Positions 7,110-14,215 are shown, counted from the stretch's first letter. The stretch is DNA of 14,409 bases from Fen-999 sp964469455 (GCA_964469455.1 CAYXZX010000064.1:1-14409); one strand, 5' to 3'. Numbers and translations are program-made. Notes: generated by a model not told the origin, from the letters alone.

Positions 7110-8321
7110 ATGACCAGGAGTTACGTTGCAGCACCAGACCTCATCTGGACCGGCCACATCAACGCAGGGCCGGAGATTCAGGAAGGTTTCGATCGTAGCC
7201 GGACGGTGCGCTTCTACGACACCACCCTTCGCGATGGCGAGCAAGCGGTCGGTGTCGTATTCTCGGCGGATGACAAGTTCAAGATCGCCTGTCATTTGGC
7301 GGAACTCGGGATTGGGCGTATCGAATCGGGGTTCCCGCGTGTTTCAGCCGAGGATACCAAGGCGGTTGAGCGAATTCTGGCCGCGAATCTATCCTCGGAT
7401 ATCTGGGGGTTCGCGCGTGCTGTGAAGGCAGACATCGACGCGCATATCGAGCTTGGTACGAAATCGATATTGATCGAAATCGCCACAAGCGAATCGAAAA
7501 TGAAGGCGTACGGTTTTACGCGCGACAAGGTGATTGCGCGGATGAGCGAAGCCATTACGCATGCGCGCGACCACGGCATGCGGGTCAATTTTTTCCCGGT
7601 AGATGCAACTCGTTCGGATCTCGATTTTCTGCGAACCATGTACGAAGTTGCAGTCAAGGCCGGAGCGCAAGAGGTGTCGGTGGTCGATACCATAGGTGCG
7701 TGTGCCCCAGAGGCGGTCGAAGTTCTGATCCGCAAGGTTGCTTCTTGGGTTGGCCCAGGGATTCCCATCCATTGGCATGGCCACAACGATTTTGGGTTGG
7801 CTACGGCTGCCGCCATCGCCGCTGTTCGTGGCGGCGCAACCTGGATCCAGGGAACGATCAACGGCATGGGTGAGCGCGCCGGCAATGCGGACATTTGCGA
7901 GGTCGCACTTGCCTTGCAGTGTCTTTACAACGTTCCGGTGGAAATGGATCTTACCAAGGCCCGCCAAGTATCGGAAACCGTTCGCAAGGCTGGCGGATAT
8001 TCGGTTGACCGGTGGAAACCGGTTGTCGGGGACGCATTGTTCATCAGAGAAAGTGGCGCGGTTGCTGCCCAGTTCCATATGCCGGATGCCATCGAGCCTT
8101 ACTCGTCGAAACTGGTCGGGGCGACTCGGGGCATTGTTCTTGGCAAGAAGAGCGGTCTCGCCAACATTGAGATCAAGGTGAAGGAACTAGGCTTGGAACT
8201 GCCTGAGGACAAGTTTGGTGACGTCCTCGCGCGGGTCAAGGAGCGATCGGTAGCTACGCACGCGTTGGTGAGCGATGACGAATTCCGCGAAATCACGGAG
8301 GCCGTCGGGAAAACAAGTTAA
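7110..8321 (+). CDS. DRE-TIM metallolyase superfamily protein (homocitrate/isopropylmalate synthase-like) with altered active site
   Basis: The barrel of this 403-residue protein matches the acyl-CoA + 2-oxo acid condensing enzymes: FYDTTLRDGEQ with D37, R41, D42 and E44, the metal-binding HWHGHND (H221, H223), and NGMGERAGN (251-259). After the barrel, LVGATRGIVLGKKSG (335-349) matches the linker of LeuA/NifV proteins. The C-terminal regulatory domain of true isopropylmalate synthase is absent, as in homocitrate synthase. The motif that normally reads FxHxSGIH is FIRESGAV (311-318), so both histidines, one expected to serve as catalytic base from the partner subunit, are replaced (R313, V318). 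The enzyme is therefore probably not a standard Claisen synthase; a lyase or another oxo-acid condensation is possible. GGAG at 7098-7101 precedes the ATG. It is the last structural gene of the first operon. Confidence 0.9.
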   Translation: MTRSYVAAPDLIWTGHINAGPEIQEGFDRSRTVRFYDTTLRDGEQAVGVVFSADDKFKIACHLAELGIGRIESGFPRVSAEDTKAVERILAANLSSDIWGFARAVKADIDAHIELGTKSILIEIATSESKMKAYGFTRDKVIARMSEAITHARDHGMRVNFFPVDATRSDLDFLRTMYEVAVKAGAQEVSVVDTIGACAPEAVEVLIRKVASWVGPGIPIHWHGHNDFGLATAAAIAAVRGGATWIQGTINGMGERAGNADICEVALALQCLYNVPVEMDLTKARQVSETVRKAGGYSVDRWKPVVGDALFIRESGAVAAQFHMPDAIEPYSSKLVGATRGIVLGKKSGLANIEIKVKELGLELPEDKFGDVLARVKERSVATHALVSDDEFREITEAVGKTS

Positions 8322-8502
8322 GCTATGTTGCGGTGCAGTATCGAATGCGTTTGACCCGGCAAAGAGGAGTGTGGTACCAATAGCACCCGTGGCTGAGGAT
8401 GCCCCGTATAGGGGCCTTGGTCAAATCAAAGACTTGGGTGTTTGTCTATCCAATCGGGCAAGACGTTCAGGTTTGGCGTTCTACCTTGCAGGAGAAAGCT
8501 GG
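8322..8502 (+). promoter_or_regulatory. Leader region of the AraC-type regulator gene
   Basis: These 181 bases lie between the DRE-TIM gene and the preferred start of the regulator. They contain GCCCC-GTATA-GGGGC (8401-8415), a 5-bp stem with a 5-base loop that could be an operator or weak hairpin, and TTGACC (8351-8356), which could be a -35 box with TACCAA (8375-8380) as a poor -10. The stretch is open in the regulator's frame all the way from 8275, so an N-terminal extension cannot be fully excluded. Confidence 0.35.
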
Positions 8503-9486
8503 ATGGATGTGTCGGCTAGTTCGGGGTGCTCTAGTCTGCTTCATGACGTATCAAGCGCCGTAGTCCGTGTCCAAGCATATGACCACGGCCAGCCCTTCGA
8601 CCATTATTCAGTAAACTGCATCAAGCTGGCGAGCCTGTCGATCTACTGCATCGAAAGTGATCCGGTCACGGTTTGCCGTCGCGACGAAGATATTCTCGTG
8701 GATCGGATTTTTGATGTGCTGCTTCATGTTCAACTGGAGGGCACCGCCGAAATTACCCAAGGTGATAGCAGATTCGTGCTCGGGCAGAATGCCTTGGCTA
8801 TCGTGCCCGGTGGTATCCCGTACAGCGTCAGCTATCCCGAAAAGGATCGCAAGATCATTTTGCGGATACCTCATCGTGTTTTTCACGAGCGTGTTCTGGG
8901 CCGGGAAGTCCGTGATTTTGGTGCCACGATCATCGATGGAGCTGGCTTGGTGCCTGCGGTGATATGTTTGCTCAAGTCCCTGACTTTGGAGCAGGGCGGC
9001 GATCTCAATGAGGTAGAGCAGTACACACTGGCGGATAGTTTCCTTGGCTTGCTTGGAGCCGTTGTGCGATCGCGGGTAAAGGCGTCAAGCCAGGATAGTG
9101 AAAAGAACCACTCGGCCCGCCTGTGCCGTATTCTTTCCTATCTGGAAGAGAACTTCTCGGATCACGAATTGACCCCGACAAAGATTGCCGAGGCGAACTT
9201 CATTTCAGTGCGCCATCTTCATGGCTTGTTCCAACAGTGTGGCACGACCGTGAGCAAGTGGATATGGGATCGCCGGCTCAAGGCGGGCCGGGAAGACTTG
9301 CTCGACCCTGCGATGTCGTCATTGACGATATGTGAGATTGCCTATAGGCGTGGGTTCAATGATTCGGCTCATTTCAGTAGAGCCTTTAAGGAGCGCTTTG
9401 GTCTGTCGCCGGGCAGTTTGCGTGTCAAAGGCAACTCGGTCCCATCGGAGAACCGCGCAGCGGTAGCGCATCGCCCAGCACGGTAG
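8503..9486 (+). CDS. AraC/XylS-family transcriptional regulator
   Basis: From the preferred ATG the protein has 327 residues, typical for AraC_binding_2 plus HTH_18 regulators. Residues about 5-175 form the sensor domain, with a cupin-like stretch LEGTAEITQGDSRFVLGQNALAIVPG near 78-103. Residues about 204-298 hold two helix-turn-helix units: the first around LTPTKIAEANFISVRHLHGLF (223-243), the second TICEIAYRRGFNDSAHFSRAFKERFG ending in SPGSLR (275-298). The start is chosen because GGAGAAA (8491-8497) sits 5 bases upstream. The frame extends to an ATG at 8275 that overlaps the previous gene by 47 bases, and to a GTG at 8371 only one base after AGAGGAG. Both look less likely. Lying between the two operons, it is the obvious candidate activator of both, responding to the pathway substrate or an intermediate. 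The ligand is unknown. Confidence 0.93.
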   Translation: MDVSASSGCSSLLHDVSSAVVRVQAYDHGQPFDHYSVNCIKLASLSIYCIESDPVTVCRRDEDILVDRIFDVLLHVQLEGTAEITQGDSRFVLGQNALAIVPGGIPYSVSYPEKDRKIILRIPHRVFHERVLGREVRDFGATIIDGAGLVPAVICLLKSLTLEQGGDLNEVEQYTLADSFLGLLGAVVRSRVKASSQDSEKNHSARLCRILSYLEENFSDHELTPTKIAEANFISVRHLHGLFQQCGTTVSKWIWDRRLKAGREDLLDPAMSSLTICEIAYRRGFNDSAHFSRAFKERFGLSPGSLRVKGNSVPSENRAAVAHRPAR

Positions 9487-9550
9487 CAGCAACTACTAGG
9501 GCTTCTAGGTCATTGGTTCTTCGGCCCGACAGTTACTCGTGCTGCTACTG
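9481..9550 (+). terminator. Long-range stem-loop at the end of the regulator gene
   Basis: CGGTAGCAGCA (9481-9491) pairs with TGCTGCTACTG (9540-9550), 11 bp with one G-U. The stem overlaps the regulator's stop codon. The 48-base loop contains a further GGGC (9499-9502)/GCCC (9524-9527) pair. No T-run follows, so it would be a structured 3' end or a Rho-dependent stop rather than a classical terminator. Confidence 0.35.
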
Positions 9551-9654
9551 TTTCGGGCTTGGTGATTGCCAACCCAGGACGTATGGCACCCATGCAGCTA
9601 ACTATAGTTGCATCATGGGACAAACAAGATCGCATAGTCGAACAAGCGCTGATT

Positions 9655-9719
9655 GACTAGCGGATGTAAGAATTCACCCCAGTTTGTCAACCGCACTTCG
9701 TGGTTGCGGTTCGCTAGTC
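9655..9719 (+). promoter_or_regulatory. Nested stem-loop, candidate structured RNA or promoter element
   Basis: GACTAGCG (9655-9662) is the exact reverse complement of CGCTAGTC (9712-9719). Inside it AACCGC (9689-9694) pairs with GCGGTT (9706-9711), which directly abuts the outer right arm, so the two helices could stack. If transcribed this forms a two-helix element about 90 bases before the gcdH start. I do not recognise a known riboswitch. It may instead be DNA-level dyads for a regulator. Confidence 0.4.
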
Positions 9720-9731
9720 TCGTTCTAGATA
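9704..9731 (+). promoter_or_regulatory. Weak candidate sigma70-type promoter for gcdH operon
   Basis: TTGCGG (9704-9709) and TAGATA (9726-9731) are separated by 16 bases. Each matches consensus at about half its positions. This would start transcription near 9738, just before the 13-bp dyad at 9751-9763. Weak boxes would suit activator-dependent expression. Confidence 0.2.
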
Positions 9732-9750
9732 AGTACCCCGTTGAATTCGG

Positions 9751-9763
9751 CTCTCTAAGAGAG
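9751..9763. promoter_or_regulatory. 13-bp perfect dyad, candidate operator
   Basis: CTCTCT-A-AGAGAG is a perfect inverted repeat with a one-base centre, 47 bases before the gcdH start codon. Size and position fit a repressor site, although AraC-family proteins usually bind direct repeats, so a different (for example GntR-type) regulator might act here. Confidence 0.35.
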
Positions 9764-9810
9764 AAGAGCGCTAGATCAAATCGGGTATTCTCAACCTTAG
9801 GAAATCTGCC

Positions 9811-10989
9811 ATGGCCAACGCCACATTCAATGCCGATGACCCATTATTGCTGAACGATCAACTCAATGAGGACGAGCGGATGGTGCGTGATTCAGCGCAC
9901 GCCTATTGCCAGGAAAAACTGGCGCCGCGCATTCTGGAGGCATTTCGCCACGAAAGGACCGATCCGACGATCTTTCGTGAAATGGGTGAGTTGGGGTTGC
10001 TGGGGATCACGATCCCGGAGGCGTACGGTGGAGCGGGGTTGGGCTATGTGCCTTATGGTCTGGTTGCCCGGGAGGTCGAGCGAATCGATTCCGGCTATCG
10101 TTCCATGATGAGTGTGCAGAGTTCCCTGGTCATGGTGCCGATCAATGAGTTTGGTACCGAAGCCCAGAAACGGAAGTACTTGCCGAAACTTGCAACAGGG
10201 GAATGGATCGGCTGCTTCGGGCTGACCGAGCCAAATCATGGCTCGGATCCGGGCAGCATGGTGACCCGGGCAAGGCGGGTACGAGGAGGCTTCTCCCTTT
10301 CGGGCGCAAAGATGTGGATTACCAATAGTCCTATTGCGGATGTATTTGTTGTTTGGGCAAAGGATGACGAAGGCGCTATTCGCGGATTCGTATTGGAAAA
10401 AGGATGGAAAGGACTCTCTGCGCCGGCGATTCACGGAAAGGTGGGACTGCGTGCGTCAATTACGGGTGAAATTGTCATGGATGAAGTGTTCTGTCCCGAC
10501 GAGAATCTGTTTCCGGAAGTTCGTGGCCTGAAAGGCCCATTTACTTGTCTGAATAGCGCCCGGTACGGAATTGCTTGGGGCGCCTTGGGTGCCGCCGAGG
10601 ACTGCTATCAGAGGGCTCGCCAGTACACGCTTGACCGCAAGCAGTTCGGTCGCCCCTTGGCGTCGAATCAACTGGTTCAGAAGAAGCTCGCCGACATGCT
10701 TACTGAGATAACGCTTGGACTCCAAGGATGTCTGCGTTTGGGGCGTCTAAAGGACGGCCATCAAGCACCGGTCGAGTTGACGTCAATCATGAAGCGTAAT
10801 TCCTGCGGCAAGGCGCTGGATATCGCGCGAATGGCACGTGACATGCTGGGCGGCAATGGCATCAGCGACGAGTTTGGGGTCGCGCGGCATCTGGTTAATC
10901 TCGAAGTCGTGAATACGTACGAGGGAACGCACGATATCCATGCACTTATTCTAGGTCGGGCTATTACCGGGCTCGCGGCTTTTGCATGA
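9811..10989 (+). CDS. gcdH: Glutaryl-CoA dehydrogenase
   Basis: GcdH is an FAD-dependent acyl-CoA dehydrogenase that oxidises and decarboxylates glutaryl-CoA to crotonyl-CoA and CO2 and passes electrons to ETF. The 392-residue sequence carries the family hallmarks: SGYRSMMSVQSSL (94-106) with the conserved substrate-binding Arg97, the FAD-binding block CFGLTEPNHGSDPGSM (135-150), KMWITNSPIADVFVVWAK (167-184), RYGIAWGALGAAE (251-263), RKQFGRPL (276-283), and the active-site loop NTYEGTHDIHALILGRAITG (368-387), where Glu371 is the catalytic base. The overall sequence is very close to Burkholderiales GcdH. AGGA at 9799-9802 supports the start. It opens the second operon, after a 324-base control region. 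It implies that the pathway ends in glutaryl-CoA or a close analogue. No CoA transferase or ligase for glutarate is present in the window. Confidence 0.95.
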   Translation: MANATFNADDPLLLNDQLNEDERMVRDSAHAYCQEKLAPRILEAFRHERTDPTIFREMGELGLLGITIPEAYGGAGLGYVPYGLVAREVERIDSGYRSMMSVQSSLVMVPINEFGTEAQKRKYLPKLATGEWIGCFGLTEPNHGSDPGSMVTRARRVRGGFSLSGAKMWITNSPIADVFVVWAKDDEGAIRGFVLEKGWKGLSAPAIHGKVGLRASITGEIVMDEVFCPDENLFPEVRGLKGPFTCLNSARYGIAWGALGAAEDCYQRARQYTLDRKQFGRPLASNQLVQKKLADMLTEITLGLQGCLRLGRLKDGHQAPVELTSIMKRNSCGKALDIARMARDMLGGNGISDEFGVARHLVNLEVVNTYEGTHDIHALILGRAITGLAAFA

Positions 10990-11038
10990 CACCGGTAATG
11001 AACGATCCATATTGCGGATATAGGTCCCTCGAGGAATC

Positions 11039-12007
11039 ATGACGATCAAGCCCATCAATAGAACTTGCGTCGCCGGAGCCGGCGCGATCGGTAGCTTGTT
11101 TGCCTGCCATCTTGGCAGCGTTGCTGAATCGACGGTTCTCACCCGGCGATCAGACCACGCCGATCAACTCAATCGGCATGGGCTTCGATCTTCGGGCAAG
11201 ACCGAGAGGCATACCAAAATCCTTGCATCGACCAATCCGGCCGATCTGGGCGATGTCGATCTGGTGATCATCGCGACCAAGGCCAGTGATGTGGAAGACA
11301 CTGCGAAGCGCCTGGCAGGATCCTTTCCGAATGCCCAGGTCATGACCGTACAAAATGGCCTGGGTTGCGAGGAAGTGGTTGCAAAGTACGGGGCTTGGCC
11401 AATCATCTCCGCAGTGACTTTCATGAGTGGCAACCGGCATTCGGATATTCATGTCGAATACGAACTCGATACCGCGACCTGGATGGGCCCTTGGGCAAAA
11501 GGCACCTCGAGCTTCGAGCAGGTCAGGATGGTCGAGCAACTGATAGAACGTTCGGGTTTGAAAGCCAAGGCATTTCCCGATCTGCTTCCGGCACAGTGGT
11601 CGAAGCTGATCTTTAACGCCGCCGTGAACAGCATTTCCGCAGTGACAGACTTGCCGCACGTCAAGGCATTTGCGCAACGAGGCGCGATCACCGATCTCGG
11701 GCATCTCGTGCATGCCATGATGGACGAGGGCAAGCGTGTCGCCGCTGCGCAGGGAATTGTTTTGTTCGAGGACCCCTGGGAAATGAACGTCGAGGCTACA
11801 AGCCACGGGCAAACCGGGGACGACGACTATGCCCATGCACCGTCGATGCTCGAAGATGTGCGGGCCAAGCGTCTGACCGAGGTCGACTGGATTACCGGAG
11901 CCATCGTGCGTGCCGCCGTAGAGGCGGGAGTCCCTGCGCCTATTAGCGAAACGATGTATCGCTTGGTCAAGGCTCGTGAGGCGAGCTGGAAATTCAATCA
12001 ACACTGA
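11039..12007 (+). CDS. Ketopantoate reductase-family oxidoreductase, paralogue 1
   Basis: This 322-residue protein has the PanE/ApbA architecture. The N-terminal Rossmann domain has GAGAIGSLF (13-21). The second strand ends in LTRR (R36, R37), which suggests NADPH use. Residues matching the E. coli PanE active site are visible: K81 in ATKAS, N106 in VQNGLG, K189, N193 and N197 in WSKLIFNAAVN, S269 in APSML and E281 in TEVDW. All the expected catalytic groups are present, so it is probably active. Its position between gcdH and a second homologue argues for oxidation or reduction of a catabolic hydroxy/oxo acid rather than pantothenate synthesis. GAGGA lies just upstream of the ATG (11031-11035), a little close. 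It lies 49 bases after gcdH and 12 before paralogue 2. Confidence 0.9.
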   Translation: MTIKPINRTCVAGAGAIGSLFACHLGSVAESTVLTRRSDHADQLNRHGLRSSGKTERHTKILASTNPADLGDVDLVIIATKASDVEDTAKRLAGSFPNAQVMTVQNGLGCEEVVAKYGAWPIISAVTFMSGNRHSDIHVEYELDTATWMGPWAKGTSSFEQVRMVEQLIERSGLKAKAFPDLLPAQWSKLIFNAAVNSISAVTDLPHVKAFAQRGAITDLGHLVHAMMDEGKRVAAAQGIVLFEDPWEMNVEATSHGQTGDDDYAHAPSMLEDVRAKRLTEVDWITGAIVRAAVEAGVPAPISETMYRLVKAREASWKFNQH

Positions 12008-12019
12008 ACGGGTGAACAC

Positions 12020-12934
12020 ATGAGAGTCTGCATCATTGGTTGTGGCGCGATCGGCAGTCTGTTTGGCGCCCACTTGGCAAGGTTGTCCGATGTCGAAGTC
12101 TGGGCCTACGACCCGAACCGCGAGCATGTGGATGCCATTAACGAGAATGGCCTGCGCCTGACCGGCCTTGCCGACTTCGTGGCGCCCGTCAGGGCCAGAT
12201 CCGATGCGAAGGAGATTCCGGAATGCGACTTCGGCATCATCGCCGCCAAGACGCTGCATACCAGGCCCGCGATGGAAGCGACTGCCCCCATCTTCCGAAA
12301 CGGTGCGGTGTGCTCTGTTCAGAACGGAGTCGGCAACGAGGAAATCATCGCCGAGTTCGTTCCCCGTGTCATCATGGGCACCACGTTCCCGGCAGGGCAT
12401 ATCACTGCCCCCGGCGTTGTCAATCAGGATACCGGTGGCAAGACGTGGATCGGTCCGTTTCTGCCCAAGCCGGCATCCATGCAGGAAGTCAATCAGCTGG
12501 CGGATGCCATCAACAGGGGCGGGATGATATGCCTGCCCATGGAGGATTCCCGCGGGGCATTGTGGACCAAGCTCATCTTTAATTCAGCATCCAATGCCAT
12601 GGGTGCGCTGACGCGTCTCCCGCACGGAATTGCATGCGAGCAGGTCTGGCCGGTAATGCTGGCATTGGCCGAGGAGGGCATGGCCGTATCGAAGGCGTTG
12701 GGCGTTACGCTCGATGGTGATCCCGTGGCCTTGCTCGAGTATGGGAAGAAAGTTGCCTACAACCATAAACCGAGCATGCTGCAAGACGTTCTCGCGCGCC
12801 GTGCGACCGAGGTGGATGCCCTCAACGGCGGTATCGCGAAGATCGGCAAGGAGATCGGGGTGGCCACGCCGCTCAACGATGCCATGGCCGTGATGATCAA
12901 GGGATTGGAGTTTTCCTGGACCCTGAAAGACTAA
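12020..12934 (+). CDS. Ketopantoate reductase-family oxidoreductase, paralogue 2
   Basis: This 304-residue homologue of the preceding gene is clearly diverged from it. The Rossmann motif is GCGAIGSLFGAHLA (7-20). K77 in AAKT, N102 in VQNGVG, K184, N188 and N192 in WTKLIFNSASN, S252 in KPSML and E264 in TEVDAL retain the PanE catalytic set. The second strand ends in VWAYDPN with Asp31, where paralogue 1 has Arg; an acidic residue here usually favours NADH. GGGTGA (12010-12015) is the likely ribosome binding site. The two genes may encode two subunits, or two enzymes of opposite redox direction acting on consecutive substrates. Which 2-oxo or hydroxy acid is used cannot be told. Confidence 0.9.
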   Translation: MRVCIIGCGAIGSLFGAHLARLSDVEVWAYDPNREHVDAINENGLRLTGLADFVAPVRARSDAKEIPECDFGIIAAKTLHTRPAMEATAPIFRNGAVCSVQNGVGNEEIIAEFVPRVIMGTTFPAGHITAPGVVNQDTGGKTWIGPFLPKPASMQEVNQLADAINRGGMICLPMEDSRGALWTKLIFNSASNAMGALTRLPHGIACEQVWPVMLALAEEGMAVSKALGVTLDGDPVALLEYGKKVAYNHKPSMLQDVLARRATEVDALNGGIAKIGKEIGVATPLNDAMAVMIKGLEFSWTLKD

Positions 12935-12936
12935 GC

Positions 12937-14091
12937 ATGGACAAGTACATCAGCCCTTATACCCCCAGCAAGGCCGAGATCGACCGGCGCTATACCAATA
13001 TTCGCAAGGCGATGCAATCGGCGGGTCTCGACTACCTGATTGTAAGCGGCAGCGAATATACGGGTTTCGAAGGCGCGGTCCGCTACATGTGCGGTTTCCA
13101 CATCCTGCATCGATATGCCTACGTGATTGTGCCGCTTACCGGGGATCCGGTGGCAGTGTTCCCAAGAGAGGCAACCTGGGTGGGCGACCACAGCGCCACT
13201 TTCATCGAGAAGAGAGAATTCCCCGCGCATTGTGGCGAATGGATGGCTGGCTTCCTGAAGGACAAGGGGGCGCGGAAGATCGGCGTTTATGGCTTGGAAT
13301 ACATCATGACGGTACGCGACTACGGCGCGTTGCTGAAAGCTGGTCTTGACCTGATCGACTTCGATATTCCCTTTGATTACGCACGGGCCCAAAAGAGCGA
13401 AGAGGAAATCGCTTCGGTGCGGCATTCCATGGCGATCAACAAGGCTGGTGTGCTCGCTGTGCTTGGCGCTTACAAGGACGGGATGACGGAGGCGCAACTC
13501 ATGGGGGTGGCCGAGGATCTGTTTGCCTCGGCGGGCACGGCGCGCAAGACAATGGACATGATCTGCACCGGTCCTGACGGGTCAATCCTGCCACAAATGG
13601 TATTCCCGACCGGCAGACAGGTTCGGGACACCGACGCCATGGTTTATGGCCTGGAGATCGCTGGTGAAGGTGGCCACTGGGTTGAGTTTTCGCGAGTGCT
13701 GGCTCCCAAGGGAGTCGATGCAACAACCCAGGAGATGTTCACCGCCTATCGGGAGTTCCATGAACTGGCCAAGGCGCACATGAAAGCGGGCAACACGGCC
13801 GTCGAGGTTCATCGTGCCTGTTCAAAGCCGTTTCATGACCGCGGCTATCGCCTTGGTCATGTCTCCGGGCATTCCATCGGTATGACCATGATTGAAATGC
13901 CGCGGATCGGCGAAGGCTATGATTTTGTATTGCCGGAAAATATGGTTTGTTCGATGCATCCTCACATCATGACGGAAGACAGAACGCATTCCCTGTACTT
14001 CCAGGAAACCTACCGGGTGGGCAAGGACGCAGGGGAAGCGCTGTCTGGAGTTCCGATCAAGATTTACGTGGGTGGAGAAACTTCTTTTTAG
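12937..14091 (+). CDS. M24-fold (creatinase/Xaa-Pro peptidase-like) hydrolase with variant metal site
   Basis: This 384-residue protein has the two-domain pita-bread fold: an N-terminal creatinase domain (about 10-140) and a catalytic domain (about 150-375). In aminopeptidases the metal ligands are D, D, H, E, E. Here the first two positions appear to be Glu240 (YGLEIAG) and Glu250 (HWVEFSRV). The others fit as His312 (SGHSIGM), Glu320 (MIEMPR) and Glu357 (FQETYR). The usual TIEPG turn reads SMHPH (339-343). These changes resemble those of M24 members that are not peptidases, such as creatinase or ectoine hydrolase, so a C-N bond-cleaving role on a small molecule is likely. It starts 2 bases after the previous stop, so translation is probably coupled. 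No signal peptide is visible. The substrate is unknown. Confidence 0.9.
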   Translation: MDKYISPYTPSKAEIDRRYTNIRKAMQSAGLDYLIVSGSEYTGFEGAVRYMCGFHILHRYAYVIVPLTGDPVAVFPREATWVGDHSATFIEKREFPAHCGEWMAGFLKDKGARKIGVYGLEYIMTVRDYGALLKAGLDLIDFDIPFDYARAQKSEEEIASVRHSMAINKAGVLAVLGAYKDGMTEAQLMGVAEDLFASAGTARKTMDMICTGPDGSILPQMVFPTGRQVRDTDAMVYGLEIAGEGGHWVEFSRVLAPKGVDATTQEMFTAYREFHELAKAHMKAGNTAVEVHRACSKPFHDRGYRLGHVSGHSIGMTMIEMPRIGEGYDFVLPENMVCSMHPHIMTEDRTHSLYFQETYRVGKDAGEALSGVPIKIYVGGETSF

Positions 14092-14116
14092 CGCTTGAAG
14101 ATGCTGTTTGAAAGAG

Positions 14117-14145
14117 CGTTTCCTGCTGCATTGCAGCAGGAAACG
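14117..14145 (+). terminator. 13-bp perfect stem-loop ending the gcdH operon
   Basis: CGTTTCCTGCTGC (14117-14129) and GCAGCAGGAAACG (14133-14145) are exact reverse complements around ATT. It lies 25 bases after the M24 stop. No T-run follows, so termination may need Rho or the hairpin may mainly protect the mRNA 3' end. Confidence 0.6.
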
Positions 14146-14215
14146 GCAGCAGTTGTTGGATAATCGCTGCGTTATTTGGATAGAGCGTGCGGTAAGCCTT
14201 CCGTAACCTGTATAA

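Larger units (their letters stand above)
9487..9810 (+). promoter_or_regulatory. Inverted-repeat-rich intergenic region before the gcdH operon
   Basis: No gene is supported here; the only ATG-led frame (9653-9853) runs into gcdH out of frame. In order the region holds the right arm of the regulator's terminal stem (to 9550), a perfect 10-bp palindrome AACTATAGTT (9600-9609), a nested hairpin pair (9655-9719), and a 13-bp dyad (9751-9763). CTAGAT occurs twice (9725-9730 and 9771-9776). The presumed promoter and operator of gcdH must lie here. The Shine-Dalgarno of gcdH is AGGA at 9799-9802. Confidence 0.55.

Noticed and set aside
7110..8321. Assignment as nifV or leuA
   Set aside because: The SGIH-type histidines are missing, no nitrogen-fixation or leucine genes are nearby, and the LeuA regulatory domain is absent.
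9655..9719. Integron attC-like recombination site
   Set aside because: The nested inverted repeats superficially recall attC, but the core GTTRRRY/RYYYAAC boxes in the right arrangement are missing and no integrase is nearby.
9653..9853. 66-residue open frame before gcdH
   Set aside because: It runs into gcdH out of frame, covers the inverted-repeat region and has no ribosome binding site.
11150..12400. 416-residue open frame on the - strand
   Set aside because: It is antisense across two ketopantoate-reductase genes with intact motifs, and its translation is His/Arg/Gly-rich without domain signatures.
11039..12934. Assignment of either paralogue as the biosynthetic panE
   Set aside because: The duplication, diverged cofactor sites and catabolic neighbours argue against it; only the family name is given.
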